Below, piece by piece: positions 44,102 through 53,783 of a DNA stretch of 64,000 nucleotides; position 1 is the stretch's first letter; every line of letters begins with the position of its first letter. Below the pieces are notes generated by a model. It worked only from the letters and a program-made list of their open reading frames with translations, did no database searches and was not told the origin of the DNA. The position numbers and the translations under genes are program-made. The DNA comes from CAVXNB01 sp963763085. GTDB lineage: Bacteria; Actinomycetota; Acidimicrobiia; Acidimicrobiales; Bog-793. The stretch lies in contig CAVXNB010000004.1 of the NCBI GenBank assembly GCA_963763085.1, positions 186,001-250,000 of the forward strand, read 5' to 3'.

Positions 44102-45085
44102 ATGCGCGATCAGAGGCGCACCCGCCCGAGCGAGGCCGTCACCGACTATCAGCCGGTGAGTCACCCGGCGTCAGAACGAAGGCTCAGCCGGCGACGCTTG
44201 CTCGTATGCGGGCTCGGCGGTATCGCGGCTGTCGCGGCCGCCGGTGCCACCGCCATAGAACTGGTCTCGCACGGGATCCTCCCTGGAAAGGAGGTACTCG
44301 ACGAACTCGACGGGGCGTGTTCGGTGCTCAGCCCGCCGCTGATCTTTTCGCCCTTGGGAGCATCGATCTCACACTCCTTCTACTCTCAGGCTCGCAGGCG
44401 AATCGTCGGGTACACGATCGCCTATCCACCCAAGCATCGAGCAGGCAGCACGCTGCCACTCGTGGTCATGCTTCACGGGTTCGGGGGAAACCACGCAAAC
44501 GCGGTGGTCGGAATGTCACCGGCACAGGCGGTGGCGCTCCATTTCGGCCGAGAGCCGCTCGCGCCTATGGCGATGGTGACCGTCGACGGCGGCGACGGGT
44601 ACTGGAACCCCCATCCCGGCGACAATCCCATGGCCATGGTGATCGACGAGCTGCTCCCGCTATGCCAGCGGCTTGGCTTGGGGCGACCACCACAGCGGAT
44701 CGGCACAATGGGCATCTCCATGGGCGGCTACGGCGCTGTCCTGCTGGCCGAGAAATACCCGCATCTCATTGCGGCGGTAGCCGCGATCAGCCCCGCCATC
44801 TGGACCAGCTACGACGAGGCGCGAGCGGCCAACCCCGGCGCCTACGCCTCGGCCGCGGACTTCGCCGCTGACAACGTCGTCACGCACGCCGACGCGTTGA
44901 CCGCGACTTCTGTCCGCGTCGCATCGGGAGACTCCGATCCTTTCCACGCAGGCGCGGAGGCGCTGGCGAGGTCCTTGGCGCCGGGTGCCGTCGTGGACTT
45001 CACCAAGGGTTGCCACACGGGCGCCTTCTTCCTCGCGCAGGAGCCTCCTTCGCTGGCGTTTCTGGCGCGCCATCTCACCTCGTAG
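44102..45085 (+). CDS. Secreted alpha/beta hydrolase (esterase D-like), probable Tat substrate
   Basis: A 327-residue putative esterase. The N-terminus has a twin-arginine region (ERRLSRRRLLVCGLGGIAAV). The hydrolase domain contains VVMLHGFGGNHAN, the nucleophile elbow GISMGGYGA, the acid in VASGDSDPF and the histidine in KGCHTGAFF, a complete triad. It belongs to the esterase D/antigen 85-like branch. ATG at 44102, 11 bp after the membrane protein. Its TAG is 96 bp before the retron repeat. The substrate is unknown; acyl esters in the envelope are one guess. Confidence 0.78.
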   Translation: MRDQRRTRPSEAVTDYQPVSHPASERRLSRRRLLVCGLGGIAAVAAAGATAIELVSHGILPGKEVLDELDGACSVLSPPLIFSPLGASISHSFYSQARRRIVGYTIAYPPKHRAGSTLPLVVMLHGFGGNHANAVVGMSPAQAVALHFGREPLAPMAMVTVDGGDGYWNPHPGDNPMAMVIDELLPLCQRLGLGRPPQRIGTMGISMGGYGAVLLAEKYPHLIAAVAAISPAIWTSYDEARAANPGAYASAADFAADNVVTHADALTATSVRVASGDSDPFHAGAEALARSLAPGAVVDFTKGCHTGAFFLAQEPPSLAFLARHLTS

Positions 45086-45166
45086 CCCGCGCCGGCGTAC
45101 GCCGCCCAGCCGGTCGGCGGCGCCCGGCCGATTGGCGCCGCACAAGCGCCGGGTGCCTCGGTCTCC

Positions 45167-45172
45167 TATCCT
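45167..45172 (+). promoter_or_regulatory. -10 box of the retron transcript
   Basis: TATCCT ends 9 nt before the left arm of the 12-bp repeat, so transcription would start within a base or two of that arm. This is where a retron RNA should begin. No clear -35 is seen. Confidence 0.45.
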
Positions 45173-45181
45173 GCTCGTGCA

Positions 45182-45351
45182 TGCAGCAGCGGTGCCGCGA
45201 GAATCATCCGGTTCGCCTTCGGGCGGATTCGGATCGCTCCGGGGCTACCCCGGGGACGCCGCTTTTACCTGGGCATTCCATCGCGCGCGATGGGTCCGCT
45301 CCACGGACGACCCCGCACGCACGACAGGACTCGTCGCGGACCGCTGCTGCA
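45182..45351 (+). ncRNA. Predicted retron msr-msd RNA
   Basis: Perfect 12-bp inverted repeats, TGCAGCAGCGGT (45182-45193) and ACCGCTGCTGCA (45340-45351), enclose 146 nt and stand as the a1 and a2 arms; a2 ends 7 nt before the reverse transcriptase ATG. Directly after a1 is a G (45194), the position of a branching guanosine. Inside are hairpins ATCCG...CGCC-TTCG-GGCG...CGGAT (45206-45234) and CCGGGG-CTA-CCCCGG (45239-45253), fitting msr. A longer stem, GGTCCGC (45293-45299) with GCGGACC (45336-45342) continued by GACGA/TCGTC, fits msd. Structures were drawn by eye. Confidence 0.65.
45278..45293. repeat. 16-bp perfect palindrome inside the retron RNA
   Basis: CCATCGCGCGCGATGG is fully self-complementary. 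It lies between the msr hairpins and the proposed msd stem and could mark the msr/msd junction or allow dimer pairing of the RNA or msDNA. Confidence 0.6.
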
Positions 45352-45358
45352 CTCTTCG

Positions 45359-46721
45359 ATGGCCAACCGCGCTCTGAGCGTCGCCAGAGGGCTGGCAAGT
45401 GCCTTCCTGGCAGGCGAGTGGGATCCGCCGCTCATGACCCGCCGGGGCCAGCGTGCCGTCGGCCAACGGAGAGTCTGGGTCCGCGATCTCGCCCTCGCTG
45501 CTCGCCACGAGTACCCTTCGCCACCCCGTGACCGGCCCTACGAGCTGGCAAGGTTCCTGGCCGCGTGCCCACCTCTCACCAAGGCGTTTACTCTCGCCGG
45601 CAGGCGCTGCGAGCCGCCACCGAGCATTCGTCGGTGGTTCTTCGCTCCGACTGCCATGGGCGACGCGCGCTGGCCGGTCACAGGGCTCGACAACCTCGCA
45701 GACCTGCGAGCGATGCTCGGGCTGTCCATCGGAGATCTGGCCTGGTTCAGCGACACCAGCCAACTCGAAAAGACCGTCGCCGACGAGCGCCTGCGGCACT
45801 ACCGCTACCGGTGGTCGCAGAAGGCGAGCGGCGGCGTGAGGTTGATCGAAGAGCCGAAGCCGCTTCTCAAGCACATCCAGCGTGTGCTGCTCCGCGAGAT
45901 CCTCGACCAGATCCCGGTGCACCGAGCGGCCCAGGGGTTCTGCCGCGGCCGCTCCGCCGTCACTTACGCCGCTGGCCACGCCGGGAAGAGCGTGGTCCTC
46001 CACGTTGACCTCGAGGATTTCTTCGGTTCGATTGCGGCAAGTCGCGTCTTCGGGATCTTCCGCCAGTGCGGCTACCCCGAACCTGTCGCTCATACCTTGA
46101 CGGGACTCGTGACCAACACGGTGTCGCGAGCCATTTTGTCCACGGTACCCCGACCGGCGCCTCCACCGTTGTTGACGGCGCACCGCCGGCTCATCGGCCA
46201 TCTGGCGCACCCTCACCTGCCGCAAGGCTCTCCCACCTCGCCGGCGATCGCGAATCTTGCTGCGTTCGGTCTCGATCGTCGTCTGTCCGGCTTGGCCGTG
46301 GCGGCAGGGGGAACGTACTCGCGCTACGCCGACGACCTCGCGTTCTCCTGGTCGATCCGCCGCAGCAACGAAGAGCTGGATCGTTTCCTGGCCCTCGTCG
46401 CTCGCATCGTCGCCGAGGAGGGATTCCGCGTCAACCCGCTCAAGACTTCAGTGCGACGAGCGGGCGAACGACAGCGACTGGCAGGGGTCGTTGTCAATGC
46501 GCGCCCGAATGTAGAACGGAGGGAGTACGAGTCGTTGAAGGCGACCCTTCACAACGCTGGGCGAACGGGGCCAATCGGACAGAACCGCCGGCAACATCCT
46601 CGATTCCAGGAACATCTCGCAGGTCGGATCGCCTGGGTGAATCAGCTGAGCCCCGCGCGGCGCACGGCTTCTCGCGGCATTCCAACGCATCGACTGGAAC
46701 GAGGCCCTCGTCTCACCGTGA
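45359..46721 (+). CDS. Retron-type reverse transcriptase, +1 frameshift near the end
   Basis: About 453 residues after repair. A roughly 145-residue N-terminal extension (WVRDLALAARHEYPSPPRDR, FFAPTAMGDARWPV) precedes the palm: VVLHVDLEDFFGSI (Asp217), LPQGSPTSPAIANL (287 on) and SRYADDLAFS (323-327). Region X, usually NAxxH in retrons, reads YAAGH (203-207). Region Y, usually VTG, reads LAGVVVN (374-380). The palm residues are intact, so polymerase activity is expected. At about 46650 one surplus base breaks the last 24 codons; the repaired end is LLAAFQRIDWNEALVSP. Long N-terminal extensions are known from myxobacterial retron enzymes. No separate effector gene is adjacent. Confidence 0.85.
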
Positions 46722-46889
46722 ATGATCAGCGTCGTGGGCACCCGGGACGGCCAGGGCGCAGCCCTGAGAAGAGCGACCGCGGTCAGCGGCGGTCGTTTCC
46801 GACCTCGTGCAGGAACACATCGCAGACGGACGGGCCGCTCCCAGGATGCGTCACAACCGGGCGTTTCTTGACTGAGGAGGCTGCGAACG

Positions 46890-49243
46890 ATGGCGACTGC
46901 GGAGTTCAAGGGATCGGTCGATGTCGACATCCGCGACTCGGAGCCGGACTGGTCACCGTTCGAGCCTCTGAGGGCCCCGGATGGGGCACCGAACATCGTC
47001 TACGTGGTTCTCGACGACGTGGGATTCTCGGCCCTGAGCTGTTACGGCGGGCCTATCGACACGCCGAACATTGACCGGATCGCGGCCGAGGGTGTGCGCT
47101 ACACGCAATGGCACACAACGGCTCTGTGCTCGCCTACACGGTCGTGCTTGTTGACGGGCCGAAACCACACCCGTAACAGCATGGCCTGCATCACCGAGCC
47201 GCCATTGGCCGCCCGAACGCGAGCGGGGCGAGCCCGCCGGGGAACGGGATGGTGTCCGAGATCCTTGGTGAGCTCGGCTGGAACACCTACATGACCGGGA
47301 AATGGCACTTGTGCCCCGAGGACGAGATGAACCTGGCGTCGACGCGAAGGAACTGGCCGACAGGTCGCGGCTTCGAGCGCTTCTACGGGTTCCTGGGAGC
47401 GGAGACGAACCAGTGGTATCCGGAGCTCGTCTACGACAATCACCCGGTGGCTCAGCCAAGGACACCGGAAGAGGGGTACCACCTCACCGAAGACCTCACC
47501 GACAAGGCCTTGGAATTCATCAAGGATGCCAAGTCGATCGCAGTGGAGAAGCCGTTCTTCCTGTATTACGCACCGGGCGCGTGCCACGCCCCCCATCACG
47601 CTCCGAAGGACTGGATCGACCGCTACAAGGGGCGCTTCGACATGGGCTACGAAGCGATCCGTGAGCAGACGCTGGCTCGGCAGAAGGCGATGGGGATCGT
47701 CCCACCCGAGAGCGAGCTTCCGCCCATCAACCCGATCGGCACGCCCGAGACCCGGACCGGCCCCGAAGGAAAGCCGTTCCCGATAATGGATTACACCAAG
47801 CCTTGGGACTCGCTGTCGGGCGAGGAGAAGCACCTCTTCTCGCGGATGGCCGAGGTGTACGTGGGATTCCTCTCTCACGCCGATCACCACATCGGCCGGC
47901 TCCTCGACTACCTGGAGCAGACCGGACAGCGTGAGAACACGCTGGTGATAGTGGTCTCGGACAACGGGGCCAGCGGTGAGGGTGGGCCGGATGGCTCAGT
48001 GAACGAGATGAAGTTCCTCAACGGCATCCCCGACGACCTGGCGGAGAACCTGGCCAAGATCGACGATCTGGGCGGCCCGAAGACCTACAACCACTATCCG
48101 ACGGGCTGGGCCATGGCGTTCAACACCCCATTCAAGATGTGGAAGCGCTACGAATTCAATGGCGGCACCAGCGATCCCTGCATCATGTCGTGGCCGCAGG
48201 GGATGAAAGCGCGTGGCGAGATCCGAGAGCAGTACCACCACGCCGTGGACATCGTGCCCACCATTCTGGACGTGCTCGGAGTGGAGAGTCCCGAAACGAT
48301 CAAGGGGTATGTGCAGAGCGACTTCGACGGTGTGAGCATGCGCTACAGCTTCGGCGACGGCTCGGCGCCGACGGCGCGGAAGACGCAGTTCTACTCGATG
48401 CTCGGCTCCCGGGCCATCTGGCACAACGGCTGGAAAGCAGTCACGACGCACCCGGCAATCAGTGGGTGGGGCCACTTCAACGACGACGTCTGGGAGCTCT
48501 ACCACACCGATGTCGATCGGGCAGAGCTTCACGACCTCTCCGCCAAGCACCCCGATCAGGTGCGCGAGTTGGTGAACCTTTGGTTTGCCGAGGCCGGAGC
48601 CAACCACGCCTTTCCGCTCGACGACCGCTCCGCCTTCGAGATCTTCATGACGCCAAGGCCACTGTTGTCCGCGCCACGGAAACGCTACGTCTACTACCCC
48701 CACGTCGCCGATGTCCCCGAGTCGCAGGCGGTCAACGTACGCAACCGGTCCTTCAGCATCGCCGCCCAGGTGGACATTCCAGCTCCGGAGCGCAAGGAGT
48801 CCTGTTCGCTCACGGCGCCCGGTTTGGCGGCCACGCCCTCTACGTCAAGGACAACCGGCTTCACTACGTCAACAGCTTCGTCGGCAGTCTCGAACAGATG
48901 ATCGTGGCTACCGAGGACGTTCCCACGGGCGAGGACCTGATCCTGTCCGCCGCCTTCGAGAAGGACGGCGAGGACGCGCCCGGCGTCGCCAACGGCGTCC
49001 TGTCCCTCTACCACGGCGAAGACAAGGTCGGCGACGGCCGGATCAAGAGCCAGCCGGGCAGTTCGGATCGGGGGCGAGGGCCTTTGCGTCGGTCGCGCAC
49101 GCGGTGCCGGCGTCACGGAAGACATCCCGGCGGGCGGACGAGGCCGCTCACCCGAGGCTCCATCACCCAGGTGACAATCGAGTCAGCGGGAGGCTTACAT
49201 CGACTTTGAACGCGAAGCACACGCCATGCTCCTTCGCGAATAG
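46890..49243 (+). pseudogene. Arylsulfatase, multiply frameshifted
   Basis: Formylglycine-type sulfatase of about 785 residues. The active-site motif is intact (LCSPTRSCLLTGRNHTRNS), the metal-site opening is VYVVLDDVGF, and TGKWHLCPEDEMN, DNGASGEGGPDG and HHAVDIVPTILDVLG follow. At least five frame changes are needed: near 47197 (GAGCCG for GAGGCCG), about 48805, about 49065, about 49150 and about 49180. Most look like single missing bases, often G. The C-terminus (EAYIDFEREAHAMLLRE) is present and ends at 49243. Either a decaying gene or a poor patch of sequence. It starts 168 bp after the reverse transcriptase. Confidence 0.75.
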
Positions 49244-49344
49244 ACCTGGCAAGACAACAGTCTGGGATCCATACGGCACCTGCGTAAGCGCCGTTCCGAC
49301 AGCGACCGCCCGTTCGCCGGAGGCTTTGAGAGCCGCTGGGCGCT

Positions 49345-49596
49345 GTGCGACAATCTGGGCGTGGGGCTCGTGGGGGCTCAGGACGCCGGTGCTTGCGGCG
49401 GATCAGGTCGGTTTGCGCGTGGGCCGGCCTCGTGAGTTTGCTCGCACCAGCGGTCTTCTTGAGCGGTTACGGAGCTCGCGTTCCGGCGCTCCGTGTTCGA
49501 CCCGGTGCGCTGTCGGGGCCTCCTCTGGCGCTCATCGCCGCAGTCGGCTGGCTGGGCGCCTATTGGATCACGATCCTCGAAGGCATCAGTCCCTGA
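49345..49596 (+). CDS. Small two-helix membrane protein
   Basis: An 83-residue frame with two hydrophobic helices (AGLVSLLAPAVFLSGYG and PLALIAAVGWLGAYWITIL) joined by a basic loop. The first 20 residues are Arg/Gly-rich and may not be translated, so the true start could be internal. GTG at 49345. It precedes the phosphotriesterase-like gene by 15 bp. No family recognised. Confidence 0.4.
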   Translation: MRQSGRGARGGSGRRCLRRIRSVCAWAGLVSLLAPAVFLSGYGARVPALRVRPGALSGPPLALIAAVGWLGAYWITILEGISP

Positions 49597-49611
49597 GGAG
49601 CTTGCCGTTAC

Positions 49612-50622
49612 ATGACAACCGTGGAGACAGTGACGGGCTCGGTCAGCGTCGAGAGCCTCGGCACCACACTGATGCACGAGCACGTCTTCGTACTGACGCC
49701 CGAACTTGAGCAGAACTATGACTTGGGGTGGGATGAGGAGGCACGGGTAGCTGACGCCATCGAGCGCCTGAACGACCTGCACGTCGGAGTGGACACGATC
49801 GTCGATCTGACGGTGATTGGACTAGGGCGTTACATTCCCCGCATACAGCGGATCGCCGCTGCGACCGATTTGCGGATCATCGTCGCAACGGGTCTCTATA
49901 CCTACAACGACCTTCCTCGGTACTTCGAGCTCCGACGGGCCGAAGCCATGGCTGAGCTGTTCGTGCGCGACATCGACGTCGGAATTGGTGAGACAGGCGT
50001 GCGTGCCGGAATCCTGAAATGCGCGACCGACCAAGCAGGCCTGACTCCTGGGGTCGAGAAGACCCTTCGAGCGGTTGCAATGGCTCACCGCAGAACAGGC
50101 GTCCCAATCTCCACTCATACCCATGCGGCCAGCCAGCAGGGACTGGCGCAACAGCGCATCTTCACTGAGGAGGGTATAGACCTCAGCCGCGTGGTCATAG
50201 GTCACTCTGGCGACACCGAAGACCTGGCTTACCTCGACGCGCTCATGGCAGCAGGTTCGTACATTGGCATGGACCGCTTCGGTATTGACTCGTACCTGTC
50301 ACTCGAGCAACGCGTCAATGTCGTCGCCTCGCTTTGCGAGCGGGGCCGGGCCGACCGGATGGTCCTTTCGCAGGATGCCTCGTGCTACATCGATTGGTAC
50401 AACGAAAGAGTGCTCCACGACACCCTTCCGAACTGGCACTTCCGGCACCTGATGTGGAATGTGCTGCCCGCCCTGCGGACACGCGGCGTCACCGAGGAAC
50501 AGATCCACCAAATGCTCGTGCTCAACCCGAGGGCGATTTTCTCGAGTCGCAGGCGGGTACTGATCCGTCGCCGGCGCCTCGGGCTCCTGAAGCTCCTCGG
50601 CTTGCCTCCAGAAAGATTGTGA
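49612..50622 (+). CDS. Phosphotriesterase-like lactonase family protein
   Basis: A 336-residue amidohydrolase-fold protein of the phosphotriesterase family. Metal ligands are readable: HEH (His22, His24), the carbamylated lysine in ILKCATDQAG, histidines in STHTHA and VIGHSGD, and the aspartate in VLSQDASC. Members hydrolyse lactones, and some hydrolyse organophosphates. The family normally ends soon after NPRAIF; here a 25-residue basic tail (RRRVLIRRRRLGLLKLL) follows, possibly a small frameshift. ATG at 49612 with GGAG upstream. A nitrilase follows 138 bp downstream. Confidence 0.82.
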   Translation: MTTVETVTGSVSVESLGTTLMHEHVFVLTPELEQNYDLGWDEEARVADAIERLNDLHVGVDTIVDLTVIGLGRYIPRIQRIAAATDLRIIVATGLYTYNDLPRYFELRRAEAMAELFVRDIDVGIGETGVRAGILKCATDQAGLTPGVEKTLRAVAMAHRRTGVPISTHTHAASQQGLAQQRIFTEEGIDLSRVVIGHSGDTEDLAYLDALMAAGSYIGMDRFGIDSYLSLEQRVNVVASLCERGRADRMVLSQDASCYIDWYNERVLHDTLPNWHFRHLMWNVLPALRTRGVTEEQIHQMLVLNPRAIFSSRRRVLIRRRRLGLLKLLGLPPERL

Positions 50623-50760
50623 CCGATCGCAACCATTAACGGAAGCAAGTTTGGAAAGAAATTCGATATCCGACTCCGACCCCTCCAAGCCGACCCGACT
50701 GACCCGAAGATGCTTACACTTGCGGCCGGCGGAACCGACCCCTCACGAGGAGTTCGTCGA

Positions 50761-51597
50761 ATGGTGCGAATTGCGCTGGCACAAATGGACTGTGCGCTCG
50801 GGGAGGTCGACACGAACCTCGAGCACGCACGCGCCCGGATCGGCGAGGCCGCCGAACAGGGTGCCGACCTGGTCGTGTTCCCGGAGTTGACGCTGCACGG
50901 CTACGCGCTCGGTCAGGTGGAGGGTGACCGTTCGATAGAAGCGGGTGACCCGCGCCTGGCGAGCCTCACCGACTCTGGCCCGGACGTGCTGGTGGGGTTC
51001 CACGAGGACGGCGGGGTGCGGCGCTACAACTCGGCTGCGTATCTCGCGGCGGACGGCGTAAGACACCTGCACCGCAAGCTGTATCTGCCGAACTACCTGG
51101 CATGGGAGGAACGCAAGCACGCCAGCCCCGGCCAGTTCGTCCGGGCCTTCGACACCCGCATGGGCCGCGCCGCCACGCTGATCTGCAACGACGCCTGGCA
51201 AGCGGCGCTGCCGTGGCTGGCCGCCCAGGACGGAGCGGAGTTCTTGCTGGTGCCCGCGAACAGCGCCCTCGGCCTTCAGCCCGAGTCGCTCGACGTCATC
51301 GACTACTGGAGCGAATTGCCGAGGTCAATCGCGCGGATGCAGCAGTGCTGGGTGGTGTTCTGCAACCGGGTCGGGACCGAGGCAGGAGCGCGGTACTGGG
51401 GTGGCTCGCGCGTGCTCGACCCGAGCGGGGTGGTCGTGGCCGAGGCCGGGCTTTGGGAGCCCGAGCTGCTCCTCGCCGACATCGACGTGACCGCGGCCCG
51501 GCGCCGCCGGCACGAGCTCCCCCTTCTGGCCGAGGCGCGCCTGGGTCTGATCGCGCGGGAGGTGGCCCGGCTCATCGACGAGGGCGGTGATGCCTGA
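50761..51597 (+). CDS. Nitrilase/carbon-nitrogen hydrolase family protein
   Basis: A 278-residue cytosolic C-N hydrolase. The Glu-Lys-Cys triad is visible: Glu42 in FPELTLHGY, Lys106 in HRKLYLPNY and Cys142 in ICNDAWQAA. RYWGGSRVLDPSGVVVAEAG is the usual closing strand region. Substrates of the family are nitriles, amides and carbamoyl compounds. ATG at 50761 with GAGGAG upstream. With the lactonase before it, a small catabolic pair is possible. The specific substrate cannot be read. Confidence 0.85.
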   Translation: MVRIALAQMDCALGEVDTNLEHARARIGEAAEQGADLVVFPELTLHGYALGQVEGDRSIEAGDPRLASLTDSGPDVLVGFHEDGGVRRYNSAAYLAADGVRHLHRKLYLPNYLAWEERKHASPGQFVRAFDTRMGRAATLICNDAWQAALPWLAAQDGAEFLLVPANSALGLQPESLDVIDYWSELPRSIARMQQCWVVFCNRVGTEAGARYWGGSRVLDPSGVVVAEAGLWEPELLLADIDVTAARRRRHELPLLAEARLGLIAREVARLIDEGGDA

Positions 51598-51602
51598 CAC
51601 GC

Positions 51603-52130
51603 TCATCGAAGCCCCCGGTTCCACCACGCCGGGTTAGAGGCGGCTTGAAGCTTCACCCACTCGAAATGGTGACGAGCAGAAACGACGAGCAGCGGCAACG
51701 AGCCCGCGCCCACCCACGCCCACCGCCGCGAGCCGGAAGGCACCTCGAGGGCTATCGATCCGGCCGACGCCGCGGCCCAGCCCCACAAGATCGCGTTGTA
51801 GACCGGAATTTGCCGAGGGGAGAGACCCTCCGCCGCGGTTAGCACCGGCAGCCCACCCGGGCCGGCCTCCCAGGGCCACAGGATGAAGTGGACCGCGGCC
51901 CCGGCCAGGGACGCGCCGGCGAACGTCGCCAGCAGCGCATCGGTTCGACGGGATCCGCGAACTGCAAGTGCGGCCCAGCCCGTGAGCTGCGCGGTCCACA
52001 GGGCCGCGGCCCAGTCGAGGCCGAGCTCCGGCTGCCAGACCAGACCGACGCCGCTTCCCAGCTCGTAGCCGTGGTGCGCCGCCGTTCCCAGCGCAGCCGC
52101 GAGTGCCAGGGGGCGGCGCACCCTGGTCAC
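51603..52130 (-). CDS. Hypothetical membrane protein
   Basis: A 175-residue protein with four or five hydrophobic helices. HHGYELGSGVGLVWQPELG near the start and HFILWPWEAG in the middle hold conserved-looking His and Trp residues. No family recognised. GTG at 52130. It is convergent with the nitrilase (5-bp gap) and diverges from the MFS transporter across 146 bp. Confidence 0.6.
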   Translation of the reverse strand: MTRVRRPLALAAALGTAAHHGYELGSGVGLVWQPELGLDWAAALWTAQLTGWAALAVRGSRRTDALLATFAGASLAGAAVHFILWPWEAGPGGLPVLTAAEGLSPRQIPVYNAILWGWAAASAGSIALEVPSGSRRWAWVGAGSLPLLVVSARHHFEWVKLQAASNPAWWNRGLR

Positions 52131-52276
52131 GTCAGGTTGCCTTCCGCCTCCAGGCGCCCGCCCGACAGGATGATGACGGCGACTCTACGGGATCGAGCGA
52201 CTTGCTCGGTGCCCAGTGTCGCTAACGTCCACACGCGATCGTCGAGCCTGGCCAGATCACGGCGGAGGTCACCACT

Positions 52277-53776
52277 GTGGGACACGAACTCGAACGCGGC
52301 GAGGCGACCGAGCGGCACACGCCGGACTGGATCCTGCTCGCTCTTGCTTGCGTCGCCCAATTCATGGTGATCCTGGACGTCTCGGTGGTGAACGTCGCCC
52401 TGCCGTCCATCGGACGCGACCTGCACTACAGCACGACGGGACTGCAGTGGGTTGTGAACGCCTATGTGCTGACCTTCGCTGGTTTTCTCTTGCTCGGGGG
52501 TCGCGCGGCGGACATCTATGGCCGGCGCCGGGTCTTCCTCTTCGGGCTCATCCTGTTCTCCGCAGCCAGCCTCGTGGGCGGGTTCGCACAAGACTCGGCG
52601 TGGCTGACCGCGGCCAGGGCAGTTCAGGGGATCGGAGGAGCCGTTCTGTCGCCGGTCACGCTGACCATCATCGTGACCACATTCTCGCCCGGCCCCAAGC
52701 TGGCGCGGGCGCTGGGGCTGTGGGGTGCCACGAGTGGCGCCGCCGGAGCCGCCGGCGTCCTGCTGGGCGGCATCCTCACCGCCGAGCTCTCGTGGCGCTG
52801 GGTCCTGTTCATCAACGTCCCGATCGGAATCGCGGCGGCGCTCGTGGCCGTCGCCTATCTGACCGAGGCCCGGGGCACGACACGCCAGCGCCTCGACGTC
52901 GGCGGCGCCATCACGGTGACCGCCGGCCTGGCCGTGCTCGTGTACACGATCGTCGGGACCGACCAGCACCCGTGGGCGTCCAGTCGTACGATCACCGGGC
53001 TCATCGTCTCGGCCGTGCTCCTGACCGGATTCTTCGCCTGGCAGCTGCGCAGCCGGGAGCCGCTTGTCCCCCTCGCCCTCTTCAAGGTTCGCAGCGTGAC
53101 GGGCGGCAACGTGGTCATGCTGCTGGTCGGGGCTGCCTTCTTCTCGATGTGGTATTTCCTGTCGCTGTACCTGCAGGACGTCCTCCACTTCGGACCGCTG
53201 CGGGCAGGGTTTGCCTTCCTGCCGATGGGCCTGGCGATCATCGCGGGGGCACAGGGATCCTCGAGGCTCATGTCGAAGACGGGTTTCCGGCCGTTGCTCG
53301 TCAGCGGAACGGCGTTCGCAGCCGGGGGCTTCTTCTGGCTCTCAAAGATCGGACCGACCAGTCACTACTGGACGGCGGTCTTCGGCCCTGGGGTCATCAT
53401 CGCGTGCGCCCTCGGGATGCTGTTCACGCCTCTCGCCGCCGCCGCCACGTCAGGGGTGCCGCGTTCGGAGGCCGGTCTCGCCTCCGGCCTGCTCAACACG
53501 TCCCGGCAGATCGGGGGATCGCTCGGACTCGCCATCCTCGCCACCTTGGCCTCCACGGTGACGCATTCGCAGCTCAGCCAAGGCGTGGCCCTCGCGGCAG
53601 CGACGACCGACGGCTTCGCTCGGGCGTTCCTCGTGGCGAGCGTCATCCTTCTCGTGGCGCTCTGCGCGACGGCCATCGTGCCAGGACGCCCGATCGCGGC
53701 GACCAGCAACGCGCCGGCCAGCGAGGCGCCGGCGGTGAGCCCGGCGGCCGGCGCCGCCCAGCAATCAGAGGCCTGA
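52277..53776 (+). CDS. MFS transporter, DHA2 (EmrB/QacA) family
   Basis: A 499-residue drug-proton antiporter with 14 hydrophobic helices. Motif A-like text is GGRAADIYGRRRVFLFGL, DHA2 motif D1 is at the start (FMVILDVSVVNVALPSIG), and motif C-like WGATSGAAGAAGVLLGG is present. It exports small hydrophobic compounds. GTG at 52277 with GGCGGAGG upstream. The acyl-CoA synthetase starts 7 bp after its stop, so the transporter, ligase and reductase genes form an operon. Confidence 0.88.
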   Translation: MGHELERGEATERHTPDWILLALACVAQFMVILDVSVVNVALPSIGRDLHYSTTGLQWVVNAYVLTFAGFLLLGGRAADIYGRRRVFLFGLILFSAASLVGGFAQDSAWLTAARAVQGIGGAVLSPVTLTIIVTTFSPGPKLARALGLWGATSGAAGAAGVLLGGILTAELSWRWVLFINVPIGIAAALVAVAYLTEARGTTRQRLDVGGAITVTAGLAVLVYTIVGTDQHPWASSRTITGLIVSAVLLTGFFAWQLRSREPLVPLALFKVRSVTGGNVVMLLVGAAFFSMWYFLSLYLQDVLHFGPLRAGFAFLPMGLAIIAGAQGSSRLMSKTGFRPLLVSGTAFAAGGFFWLSKIGPTSHYWTAVFGPGVIIACALGMLFTPLAAAATSGVPRSEAGLASGLLNTSRQIGGSLGLAILATLASTVTHSQLSQGVALAAATTDGFARAFLVASVILLVALCATAIVPGRPIAATSNAPASEAPAVSPAAGAAQQSEA

Positions 53777-53783
53777 GGCCACA

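Noticed and set aside
45096..45140. GC-rich inverted repeats just after the esterase stop considered as part of the retron RNA
   Set aside because: They lie upstream of the -10 box and the left repeat arm; without a T-run they are also weak as a terminator.
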